A DNA stretch of 45,170 nt, taken from positions 1 through 45,170 of the forward strand of contig JADFAK010000082.1 of the NCBI GenBank assembly GCA_015665315.1. Direction: 5' to 3'. The notes below the pieces were generated by a model that did no database searches, was not told the origin of the DNA, and was given only the letters and a program-made list of their open reading frames with translations. The translations under genes were made by a program, and so were the position numbers. Below are positions 34,701 to 41,505 of this stretch, one piece after another. Source of the DNA: Flavobacteriales bacterium. Its GTDB lineage: Bacteria > Bacteroidota > Bacteroidia > Flavobacteriales_D > Sanyastnellaceae. The first letter of the stretch is position 1. Every line of letters begins with the position of its first letter.

Positions 34701-34759
34701 ATATTCTTCAAATTCAATCGAATGAAACAACCGTTTCCGAGCGGGTCATAAAATACTAG
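31748..34759 (+). CDS. Large secreted protein: DUF4114, fibronectin III-like and FG-GAP repeats, T9SS type A
   Basis: A 1003-residue exported protein with a signal peptide (LLISFVLAFAATNLFAQ). A DUF4114-type domain occupies about residues 85-240 (FVTFVHEGAGWKNSLAFYTY, FEDINREWGGCDNDFNDAIF). Two fibronectin III-like modules follow at about 265-440 (LTWDSLDDADQYRIRF and ARVSWSSVVQADTYLLRY). About seven FG-GAP/VCBS-type repeats with calcium-loop motifs lie at about 475-830 (DLNGDRSPDLLVG, INGDGKQDLIAT, DLDEDGEAELVIT, DFNADGLVDMAVI, DFNLDGKDDIAAT). A type A sorting domain ends the protein (FEIFPNPAHNVIQVRYN). Together they suggest a calcium-stabilised adhesin or sugar-binding surface protein. Binding partner unknown. 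Confidence 0.88.
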   Translation: MNMKSRLLISFVLAFAATNLFAQYSYLGSWNSSGVPNYLELTDDDIDLQLLEDINLSLPERKPVPTYHPEYLTDVNDLDILLSEDADVFVTFVHEGAGWKNSLAFYTYDQNDPPETVGEIGTLTLVFPNFSYQGGGGGMHSGNKVLLGSFTAGTGIGFALITRGWNGGSQTVQNNYYTVYSNPDFNPESSPSLRQHAVTLSDASREQILIGFEDINREWGGCDNDFNDAIFYVSSTPFSAIDIENMPVVANAQVSCNSVPENLQTVDVKLYKSTLTWDSLDDADQYRIRFREWGTDDPWQYRNAAADTFLVLGSITGDELDPATYYEWQVASTCTGVQTSNSVKHVFQTLPYCEMPTGYSASNITSTGARVSWSSVVQADTYLLRYFKDGDSSFEWRNSQGYTYYDIVGLQPNTQYYWSVGSRCDEFDSCMAPYSAHYTFTTDEEGRAKEIDEPICVPRGNYLSFDMTESLIATAGEKSIVLSEDLNGDRSPDLLVGTPYSSTKVSVYYNNEPQGTGFSGPYDFDLGTSYTALSLGEINGDGKQDLIATIGTSNEVRIFKNSGTTFGLWKTLETDLFPSSCVATDLDEDGEAELVITNSATDKTHLYSRKESSLDEEKEEQGSDWKEFMTFYTGEGPNHIVTKDLDGNQKNDLCIVNDLAESVVLVFNGNEADSTSYIKSIYEPGHPPVGVAFHDFNADGLVDMAVITKENPTLTIYQNIGGEDNLMFEEVLEITLESEPIAIQVGHFSEEGLADIVIASKDNASLTLFQAQGQMEIAMSEGVGYSGNGSVKGIVCADFNLDGKDDIAATLVGGGVDIHYSGTEGDGMNVKILDQQSDDIVFYRAQPTFVPETIQWQIGDGISFVDLADGEGVTGCQSENIRISKDEFAFQGTHLRCVVKDSDCGNSHVSEALKLFEAVEDHVFEIFPNPAHNVIQVRYNDHDITTADVILASAKGAIVWQQTFDDLKGELNCSIPLNEISQGVYILQIQSNETTVSERVIKY

Positions 34760-34821
34760 CGTAAAAAATACAAGGTCGGCAAGAGAATTGTGAGGAAGAG
34801 ACCTGGTGCAAATGAGGAGAG

Positions 34822-34850
34822 AACCCGGACCTAACGAGGCCCGGGTTTTC
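34822..34850 (+). terminator. Rho-independent terminator
   Basis: AACCCGG (34822-34828) pairs with CCGGGTT (34841-34847), extended by CCT/AGG around an AACG loop, followed by TTTT. It lies 62 bp after the stop of the large surface protein. Confidence 0.68.
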
Positions 34851-34887
34851 TATTTGAGAAATTTCATTTGCCTTGTGCTAAATCTTT

Positions 34888-35529
34888 TTAAAGAACACGC
34901 ACCAAGGTCAATCCATCGCGCACGGGGAGAAGGATGTTTTGAACGCGCTTATCGTCTTGAATCAATTGGTTTAGCTCCACGAGAGTTTGTGTTTCGAGGT
35001 CGTTTTTCGCAACTTTCTCCGTCACTTTGCCACTCCAAAGAACATTGTCGATCAAGATATGTGCCCCTGGTTTCAAGGTTTTCATCACCAAATTATAGTA
35101 GGCAAGGTAATTCTCCTTGTCGGCATCGATAAACACCAAATCCCAATCCTGATTTAAAGTCGGAATAACCTCCAATGCTTGGCCGACGTGCAATTCGATC
35201 GCTTGCTGCATCCCCGCACGTTCAATGTATTTCAGCTGTAATGGTTGCAGTTCCTCATTGATATCGATGGAGTGTAACTTGCCATTTTCCTGCAATCCTT
35301 CGGCCAAACAAAGCGCTGAGTAGCCTGTGTATGTTCCTATTTCGAGAACATATTTCGGTTTCAGCATATGACTGATCATGCTGAGGAGTCGGCCTTGAAA
35401 CGGACCGGAAAGCATTCTCGGAATCAGGACTTTTTGCCACGTTTCTCGCTGCAGATCTTTTAAGTAATCTGGCTCATCAGAAGTGTGGGCACTGGTATAA
35501 CGATCAATTTCTTCAGGAAGAAACTCCAT
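34888..35529 (-). CDS. SAM-dependent O-methyltransferase (family 3, caffeoyl-CoA/catechol type)
   Basis: A 213-residue class I methyltransferase. Motif I is VLEIGTYTGYSALCLAEGL, the acidic ribose-binding residue is in LHSIDINEE, and the metal-site block WDLVFIDADKENYLAYYNLV and ILIDNVLWSGKV are characteristic of the cation-dependent O-methyltransferase group. The length is typical. It starts 3 nt after the MopE-like gene, so the two are probably co-transcribed, although no functional link is obvious. The methylated substrate is unknown. Confidence 0.93.
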   Translation of the reverse strand: MEFLPEEIDRYTSAHTSDEPDYLKDLQRETWQKVLIPRMLSGPFQGRLLSMISHMLKPKYVLEIGTYTGYSALCLAEGLQENGKLHSIDINEELQPLQLKYIERAGMQQAIELHVGQALEVIPTLNQDWDLVFIDADKENYLAYYNLVMKTLKPGAHILIDNVLWSGKVTEKVAKNDLETQTLVELNQLIQDDKRVQNILLPVRDGLTLVRVL

Positions 35530-35532
35530 GTT

Positions 35533-36480
35533 TTATATTCCGCAGAAGTTTCCGAAAAACGATAGGAATGAAAGTAGATCACTGGTATTAACCATGTCAT
35601 CACCGTTCAGATCTGTCACACAATCCACTTCACATCCGAAGCTACCCAAGAGCAATAATAGGTCTGACGTGTTGACAATCAAGTCGCCGTTGTAGTCTCC
35701 CATGCACATTTCATCTCCTTCAATTACACCATTGCAGTTGTTGTCGATACCGCTTGAAGTTCCTGGTGCACCTGGATACATATCTCCATTCGAATCATCA
35801 CAATCCTGATCATTGGCGACCATGTTCGGTGGTTGAGCGCATGACAAGGTGCTGTTAAAAGCATCTCCGAATCCATCCATGTCGGCATCCATATACCAAA
35901 CTTGAGCACCATCAATGATCGTGTCGTCCAAGTCGTTGCAATCTAGTCCGCCATATTCAAAAGCCATCTCGCCATCCATGTCTTGATCGTAGTCGTTCAA
36001 GCCATCGCAGTTTTGATCGATTCCGTCGTACCAGATTTCGGTCGCATCAGGGTTGATTGAAGCGTCGTTGTCGTCACAATCTGAAAGCGTAGTCCAAGTA
36101 TCGCCGTCGATATCCGTAATTCCAGCACAATCGAAGAAAGGTTGTTGGCAGTTTTCAAGTACACAAGCAGCGCAGGCAGCTTCGCTACCAAACAGACATT
36201 CTAGGAAACAACTGTTAGACGCACATGCAGCTTGACCTGAAAAACATAGTATACAATCTGGCGTATAAGGAGTAAGTGGAGTCATGCAATCGATCATGCA
36301 TTGCTCTGGATCGCCAGCGAAAATACAGCTTGTACCACAGTCGGTAGCTACTTGTGCTGTTGAATCACCATAAGCGGCCATCCATTGTAAATCTGCTTCG
36401 GTACAACTGCCTTGAGCTAGTGCGGCGGTTGACAAACAAAGAATAAAAACAGTATTCAGTAAAAGGTAAAGGTTTTTCAT
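35533..36480 (-). CDS. Cys-rich exported protein with MopE-type metal-binding and dockerin-like repeats
   Basis: A 315-residue exported protein (signal MKNLYLLLNTVFILCLSTAA). Residues 25-120 are unusually Cys-rich (for example DCGTSCIF, CFSGQAACASNSCFLECLF, CAACVLENC). Three MopE-type 'putative metal-binding' repeats follow at about 120-255, with the hallmark D-G-D-x-W..D-C-D-D and I-D-Q-N-C-D-G (GIDQNCDGLND, GIDNNCNGV). The C-terminus has two EF-hand/dockerin-like units (DYNGDLIVNTSDLLLLLGSF, DLNGDDMVNTSDLLSFLSFF). No type A or B sorting domain is seen, so the route past the periplasm is unclear. Calcium binding is likely; the rest is open. Confidence 0.82.
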   Translation of the reverse strand: MKNLYLLLNTVFILCLSTAALAQGSCTEADLQWMAAYGDSTAQVATDCGTSCIFAGDPEQCMIDCMTPLTPYTPDCILCFSGQAACASNSCFLECLFGSEAACAACVLENCQQPFFDCAGITDIDGDTWTTLSDCDDNDASINPDATEIWYDGIDQNCDGLNDYDQDMDGEMAFEYGGLDCNDLDDTIIDGAQVWYMDADMDGFGDAFNSTLSCAQPPNMVANDQDCDDSNGDMYPGAPGTSSGIDNNCNGVIEGDEMCMGDYNGDLIVNTSDLLLLLGSFGCEVDCVTDLNGDDMVNTSDLLSFLSFFGNFCGI

Positions 36481-36653
36481 ACAATTTGGTTTGGTGTGCT
36501 AAAAATAATCAATTTATGCGGTACAATACCACGATAGAGTAAATTCGCAGGCAGACTATAAGGATTGAATACAAGTGTGTGCGTTCAGTTTTGTCAGACA
36601 AGTTATTTTAGAGTGTTGACAATGAACTAGGTAGCGATAAAAATAATCGATAA

Positions 36654-37217
36654 TTGGAAGAAGAAGAGGACAAACAGAGGAGTTTAATTTTATTGCTGGC
36701 TGGCGCGACAATCATCGTCATGCCCTTAATCGCAATGCTCGTCGATTGGTTTTCTGATTCGGTCGATATGTCGGAACGCTTACTCCGAGGAGCACCTTTA
36801 TATGCTCAAGTGGGCTTAGGATTGGTGATGGGAGTGGGTTTTGGTGCGCTTGCTCAGTTCATTGTTGAGCGCAAATTCATGCAGGCGGTGAATTTGAAGT
36901 ATACCAATATGATTGCCGATTTAAGACTGAATACGCCGGAAATCATCTTCATCTCATTGTGTGCTGGGGTGGGAGAGGAAGTCTTGTTTAGAGGTGCCAT
37001 CCAACCACTGTTGGGCATCGTGATTACGGCGGTGATTTTTGTGGCCATTCACGGTTATCTGAATCCAAGGGACTGGAGGATATCATTGTATGGTGTGTTC
37101 ATGACCGGGGTCATTTGTGTGATTGGGTATGCCACAGAAACAGTAGGAATTTGGTCGGCCATTGTTGCGCATACCGTGATCGATATTTACTTGCTCAAAC
37201 GCATGAAGTTTTCCTGA
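36654..37217 (+). CDS. CPBP-family intramembrane glutamic protease
   Basis: A 187-residue membrane protein of the CAAX-protease and bacteriocin-processing (Abi/CPBP) family. Motif 1 is GVGEEVLFRGAIQP with the Glu-Glu and Arg, motif 2 FVAIHGYLNP with His, and motif 3 IVAHTVIDIYLL with His; together they form the glutamate/His active site. About five hydrophobic segments are seen. The start is a TTG at 36654, directly preceded by an in-frame TAA, so no longer form exists; the next ATG (36720) would cut the first helix. Bacterial members have varied roles, including immunity to bacteriocins and membrane protein cleavage; the specific role here is unknown. Confidence 0.85.
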   Translation: MEEEEDKQRSLILLLAGATIIVMPLIAMLVDWFSDSVDMSERLLRGAPLYAQVGLGLVMGVGFGALAQFIVERKFMQAVNLKYTNMIADLRLNTPEIIFISLCAGVGEEVLFRGAIQPLLGIVITAVIFVAIHGYLNPRDWRISLYGVFMTGVICVIGYATETVGIWSAIVAHTVIDIYLLKRMKFS

Positions 37218-37221
37218 ACAA

Positions 37222-37701
37222 TCAGAACTTCCCCAATTCAATCAAATCTTCTTTGTAATCGTATTGCAGGTCCTCTTCGAGTTTGCCCACCGCATTTTCG
37301 ATGAGTATTCGCTGACGGGCATATAAGTCACACATGGCTTTGTTGCGTTTGATGGATGGAGTGAATCGAGCCAGCCCCTTGCAGAAGTGAATCAGCAGCT
37401 CAACTTCTGTCGTTTTAATCTGCGAATACCGAATATGCTTCTTCGTGCCAGCGAGTATTTTACGGATTCCTTTTTTTATCCAATAAGTTGACTTGCGGTT
37501 AATAAGCGTGAATTGCTCGTCTATTTCAGATTTTACCGTTTCGATAAATTCAGCTTCGTTGGAAGCGTCAAAGAGCAAGTAGGAGAGGAGTTCTTTGTTG
37601 TCTTTCTTGTATTTGGCAAGGCGCAGACAAACAACTTGAAGTTCCTCGGGGGTGAGGTAGCTCAGTTCTTTCTTGAGGTCTTTGAGTGGGGCTACTTTCA
37701 T
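37222..37701 (-). CDS. Conserved hypothetical protein, helical
   Basis: A 159-residue cytoplasmic protein with no named domain that I recognise. It is highly charged and predicted to be mostly helical: MKVAPLKDLKKELSYLTPEE, then LVVCLRLAKYKKDNKELLSY-like and IRKILAGTKKHIRYSQIKTT segments and a C-terminal LEEDLQYDYKEDLIELG. The pattern (short basic helical protein with 'K-D-N-K-E-L-L-x-Y-L-L-F') is one I associate with small proteins of unknown function in Bacteroidota. Convergent with the CPBP gene 4 bp away and divergent from the SUI1 gene. A nucleic-acid or RNA-related role is conceivable from its charge only. Confidence 0.7.
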   Translation of the reverse strand: MKVAPLKDLKKELSYLTPEELQVVCLRLAKYKKDNKELLSYLLFDASNEAEFIETVKSEIDEQFTLINRKSTYWIKKGIRKILAGTKKHIRYSQIKTTEVELLIHFCKGLARFTPSIKRNKAMCDLYARQRILIENAVGKLEEDLQYDYKEDLIELGKF

Positions 37702-37807
37702 TGTTTGGATTGGGGCGTGTATTTGCTATGCGCAAATTATAGATTTTCCTACTAGTTTGCCAAGCTGTTCCAACGAATGGAATCAGAACAGGCGCTGCAA
37801 AATTCTG

Positions 37808-37815
37808 TACATTTG
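37808..37815 (+). promoter_or_regulatory. Perfect -7 box 4 nt before the SUI1-type ATG
   Basis: TACATTTG matches TAnnTTTG exactly and is separated by four nt (CCGA) from the ATG at 37820, implying a leaderless transcript. The 14 bases at 37801-37814 are identical to those before the HAD gene (12433-12446). No TTG at 19-21 nt upstream. Confidence 0.6.
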
Positions 37816-37819
37816 CCGA

Positions 37820-38164
37820 ATGGCTAAGAATCGCAAACGTCAGGATGGCGTCGTGTTTTCGACGAACGCTAATTACGATTATTCTTCCCAGGATGAGCCG
37901 GAAGAAGTAACACTGGAAGCTGGGAAGCAGGATCTTCGTGTGTTTTTAGATAGGAAACAACGGAAGGGCAAGGTCGTAACACTCATCACAGGGTTTGTAG
38001 GCTCGGCCGATGATTTGTCGGATTTGGGAAAAACGCTCAAGTCAAAGTGTGGCGCAGGAGGAAGTGCAAAAGATGGTGAAATAATTATTCAAGGGGATTT
38101 CAGAGACAAAGTGATGGTCATGCTGGCAGATCTTGGGTACAAAGCAAAGAAAGCAGGTGGCTGA
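37820..38164 (+). CDS. SUI1/eIF1-like translation factor (YciH family)
   Basis: A 114-residue protein. The N-terminal 50 residues are a charged leader (MAKNRKRQDGVVFSTNANYD), and the SUI1 domain covers about 50-110 (KQDLRVFLDRKQRKGKVVTL, ITGFVGSADDLSDLGKTLKS, KCGAGGSAKDGEIIIQGDFR). In bacteria YciH-like proteins resemble eukaryotic eIF1 and may affect initiation fidelity on unusual messages. The frame extends to 37673, but the first ATG after the promoter box is 37820 and gives the full family protein. It overlaps the RNA methyltransferase gene by 8 bp, so the two are probably co-expressed. Confidence 0.93.
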   Translation: MAKNRKRQDGVVFSTNANYDYSSQDEPEEVTLEAGKQDLRVFLDRKQRKGKVVTLITGFVGSADDLSDLGKTLKSKCGAGGSAKDGEIIIQGDFRDKVMVMLADLGYKAKKAGG

Positions 38165-39344
38165 TCAATATTTAAGTATCCCCGGAGAGAATACCCATTC
38201 GGAGTATCTCGTAAAAACTTTATCTGGACTCGAAGACATTTTGTACGCCGAAATGGAAGCTCTTGGGCTGACTGATTTGCGCAAGACAACACGTGGAGTA
38301 TGGTTTGCTGGAAGCATGACCGATATGATGCGCGCCAGTTATTCATTGCGGACTGCTCTTCGGGTAATCATGCCGATCGCCAAGTTTTCGGCTTATGATG
38401 AGCGCCGATTGTATAAAAAATCGAAGGAGATTGCTTGGGAGGATTTCATGTTGTTGGATCAAACGTTCTCGATTGATGCCAATGTGCGTTCGGAGATTTT
38501 TACGCACTCTCACTATGCTGCCTTGCTGGTCAAGGACTCAATAGTCGATCGATTTAGAGAGAAGTTTGATCAGCGACCAAACGTTGAAATAAGTGTTCCA
38601 GATTGGCGGATTGACTTGCATATTGACGATCAAGAAGTAACGATATCGATTGATGCTACGGGAAATTCGCTGCATAAGAGAGGTTACCGCTTGGTGGCTC
38701 CCGGAGCACCTGTGAACGAAGTGTTGGCAGCTGGCATGGTCGCTTTGTCGGGGTGGACGGCTGATAAACCTTTGGTAGATCCTATGTGTGGTTCGGGAAC
38801 GATTCTGGCCGAAGCCTATATGCATGCGAGGAATATCGCACCACAAAAATACCGTCGACACTTCGGATTCTTTTGCTGGCCTAACTACAAAGAAGAAGCT
38901 TTTAGCCAAATAAAAGCCGAACGAGACGCCTTGGAAAATGATGTTGAACCACAACTTTTTGGCAGCGATATCCAAGAAGAGCGAATTGGGTCGACGAGAA
39001 CGACTTTGATGCATTTGGGGTGCAAAGAGCCTAATTTGAAATATGCCGACTTTTTCAAAAGCTCTCCTCCAGTTGAAGAAGGAGTTATGATTACCAATCC
39101 GCCGTACAACATTCGCGTGCAGGTAGATGATATCGTGGAATTCTATCGGAACTTGGGCACAGCTCTTAAGCATGAGTGGCCAGGGTGGAATGCCTGGATT
39201 TTAGCTCCGGAGGACGGACCGTTCAAGCAAATTGGTTTGAAGCCAGACAAGAAATACCCTATTCACAACGGTCAGCTCGCTTGTAAATTCCAGGGATATA
39301 CCTTGTTCAAAGGCAAGCGGAAGGAGAATTTGGCTTCACGTTAA
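38157..39344 (+). CDS. THUMP-domain class I RNA methyltransferase (RlmL/TrmN-like)
   Basis: A 395-residue enzyme. A THUMP-type RNA-binding region covers about residues 15-170 (EYLVKTLSGLEDILYAEMEA, LRTALRVIMPIAKF, WRIDLHIDDQEVTISIDATG), and the methyltransferase domain follows, with DPMCGSGTILAEAYMHARN as motif I and GVMITNPPYNIRV as the N-P-P-Y motif of N-methyltransferases. It probably modifies 23S rRNA or tRNA guanosine. The start is uncertain: GTG at 38157 gives MADQYLSIPG, overlaps the SUI1 stop by 8 bp and is preferred over a TTG further upstream at 38133. Linkage to a SUI1 gene suggests a translation-related operon. Confidence 0.92.
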   Translation: MADQYLSIPGENTHSEYLVKTLSGLEDILYAEMEALGLTDLRKTTRGVWFAGSMTDMMRASYSLRTALRVIMPIAKFSAYDERRLYKKSKEIAWEDFMLLDQTFSIDANVRSEIFTHSHYAALLVKDSIVDRFREKFDQRPNVEISVPDWRIDLHIDDQEVTISIDATGNSLHKRGYRLVAPGAPVNEVLAAGMVALSGWTADKPLVDPMCGSGTILAEAYMHARNIAPQKYRRHFGFFCWPNYKEEAFSQIKAERDALENDVEPQLFGSDIQEERIGSTRTTLMHLGCKEPNLKYADFFKSSPPVEEGVMITNPPYNIRVQVDDIVEFYRNLGTALKHEWPGWNAWILAPEDGPFKQIGLKPDKKYPIHNGQLACKFQGYTLFKGKRKENLASR

Positions 39345-39642
39345 TTATCACTTTCGACACAATAAATATTTTTCTTGGACCCACTTGACCGCTAAGCTGC
39401 TGTTCTGCATTGAGCAAATGTGAAAGGTGGTTTGATTATTTCCCTTTTGGGAATCCAATCTGATATTGTTGATATCCAAGGGCTTATCCACGTGAGAATC
39501 TTAGGAAGTCAAGAATGTTCTGCGTCAACGTAACGCTTGTTCGTATATATTCGTTGAGAGGCATGGTATCACTCGATTTTAAGGAATGAGTAATTTTTTC
39601 GTCACAAAAGACGTTAATAGGGTGAAACCGAACCAAAGCACT
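39345..39642. other. About 300 bp before the DUF1800 gene, no gene seen
   Basis: The stretch holds a short hairpin (TCCCTTTTGGGA near 39440) and TATATTCG (39547-39554), one mismatch from the -7 consensus, about 90 nt before the DUF1800 ATG at 39643. An ATG at 39586 opens the same frame but would put a polar stretch ahead of the signal peptide. Confidence 0.4.
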
Positions 39643-41499
39643 ATGGAAAAACTAAAAAGAACTGGATTAGTCGTGCTGTTACTCAGTATGGCTCATTTTT
39701 CCCATTCCCAAGTTTACGACGACTACATTGGGGCGGGGCACGACGGAGGAATTTCCGTGAGCTCCAGCAGCGAATCAAATGGGACCGACGACGCAAACAC
39801 CATCAACGGATTTGGACTAGATCAACACCTAGTCGATGCATCAAGATTCTTGGGGCAATCGACCTTGGGTTACAATTACGAGGACATTGAGTATTGCGCT
39901 CAGCTCGGAATTGAAAATTGGATCGACGAGCAAATGTTAATGCCAAGTGCATCGTACTTGGATACGACCAATATGATTTGGGGGCACTTCCTTCAGGCCT
40001 ACGATGATATGTGGGGAATTCCTGCCTTGGAGGAGAATGGAGTTTTTCCTTATTCCAATTATTTCAGAATGGCTTGGTGGAACAATGCCCAAAAAGGAGA
40101 AGATCAACTGCGCCAGCGCGTAGCCTTGGCTTTGAGTGAAATTTTGGTGATTTCCGAGCAGTCGGATCTCAACTTGAACTCCATGGGACTCGCACACTAC
40201 TATGACGTATTGTACGAAAACGCCTTTGGGAGCTATGAGGATATCCTCATGGAGATTACCTATCACCCGGCGATGGGATTTTACCTTAGTCATTTGAATA
40301 ATGAAAAGACCGACCTGGAAAATAACGTGCACCCGGATGAGAATTTTGCCCGCGAGATTATGCAGTTGTTTACGATCGGTTTATTTGAGTTGGGTCCTGA
40401 TGGAACAGTCTTGTTAGACGAGAACGATGTGCCTATTCCGACCTATGACAATGATGATATCAAGGAATTGGCGAAGATCTTTACAGGTTTTGGACCAGCT
40501 CAATATTGGCTTCCGTTTCAGGATCTTTCTGGAGTTGAGGTTATATGGGGAAGTAGTTCGAATTCAGTTCCTGTGATCAACCTTGAACTTCCAATGGTGA
40601 TGTTCAACGAATGGCACGAGCCAGGAGAGAAGTACTTGTTGAACGATTTGGTTGTTCCAAGCGGGCAGACCGGCGATCAGGATGTAGCGATGGCCGTTTC
40701 GAACTTGTTCAACCACCAAAATACAGGGCCTTTTGTATGCACGAGATTGATCCAGCGATTGGTGAAATCAAATCCCACACCTGAATACGTGGAACGAGTT
40801 GCCGAAGTGTTTGCCAACAACGGTGACGGCGAACGAGGTGATCTTGGAGCAGTCGTAAAGGCCATCCTTATGGACGATGAGGCACGAGATTGCGCTTGGA
40901 TCGATTTCGAAGATAGCGGCAAAATGCGCGAACCACTGCTGAGATACAGTCAGATGTTGGCCGCCTTTGATGCCTCAAATGAATCAGGAAGGTTTTGGAA
41001 TGTTGGTGCCACGTGGGAGCAAACGACTGGTCAAAGTGTTCTAGCTTCACCAACCGTATTCAATTTCTTTATGCCTGATTACGCCCCTCCTGGGCCGATT
41101 ACCGACGCCGAGTTGGTCGCTCCTGAATTTCAAATTATGACTTCGAGTACCACGATCAACTATGTGAATACGACCTACTATATGCTGTTGGCCGATTACT
41201 ACACCGAGGTGTCTTCAGTGTCTAGCACAGCTTTCGCGGGAATCCCGGGATACGATACCGATGAGTTGGATCCGACGGATTATGTGACCTTGGACTTCAC
41301 CAATGAGTTTGGAATGGTCAGTGACTTGGAAGGTTTGATGAACCGACTGGATATTCTCCTGTGTGGAGGAACCATGTCGGATGAATCAAAGTCGACCATC
41401 ATTGATGTCATCGATCAGTTCTTTGGAGAGCCGAATTTGACGATCAAAACAGCACTATTCTTAACACTTGTCTCACCGGATTACGTAATCCAGAAATAG
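39643..41499 (+). CDS. DUF1800 domain protein (exported)
   Basis: A 618-residue exported protein; signal peptide MEKLKRTGLVVLLLSMAHFS. DUF1800 begins near residue 65 with ASRFLGQSTLGYNYEDIEYC, followed by WIDEQM, LRQRVALALSEILVIS, the conserved HPDENFAREIMQLFTIGLFE and HEPGEKYLL, and near the end FVCTRLIQRLVKSNPTPEYV and GAVVKAILMDDEAR. The full length of the family is present. Function is unknown; members almost always pair with a DUF1501 protein, as here, 6 bp downstream. I chose the ATG at 39643 because the signal peptide begins there. Confidence 0.92.
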   Translation: MEKLKRTGLVVLLLSMAHFSHSQVYDDYIGAGHDGGISVSSSSESNGTDDANTINGFGLDQHLVDASRFLGQSTLGYNYEDIEYCAQLGIENWIDEQMLMPSASYLDTTNMIWGHFLQAYDDMWGIPALEENGVFPYSNYFRMAWWNNAQKGEDQLRQRVALALSEILVISEQSDLNLNSMGLAHYYDVLYENAFGSYEDILMEITYHPAMGFYLSHLNNEKTDLENNVHPDENFAREIMQLFTIGLFELGPDGTVLLDENDVPIPTYDNDDIKELAKIFTGFGPAQYWLPFQDLSGVEVIWGSSSNSVPVINLELPMVMFNEWHEPGEKYLLNDLVVPSGQTGDQDVAMAVSNLFNHQNTGPFVCTRLIQRLVKSNPTPEYVERVAEVFANNGDGERGDLGAVVKAILMDDEARDCAWIDFEDSGKMREPLLRYSQMLAAFDASNESGRFWNVGATWEQTTGQSVLASPTVFNFFMPDYAPPGPITDAELVAPEFQIMTSSTTINYVNTTYYMLLADYYTEVSSVSSTAFAGIPGYDTDELDPTDYVTLDFTNEFGMVSDLEGLMNRLDILLCGGTMSDESKSTIIDVIDQFFGEPNLTIKTALFLTLVSPDYVIQK

Positions 41500-41505
41500 A
41501 AGATC

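Noticed and set aside
34806-35132. 108-codon plus-strand frame
   Set aside because: It starts inside a terminator and then runs opposite the O-methyltransferase gene.
38538-39173. 211-codon minus-strand open frame
   Set aside because: It lies fully opposite the RNA methyltransferase, whose motifs leave no doubt about the coding strand.
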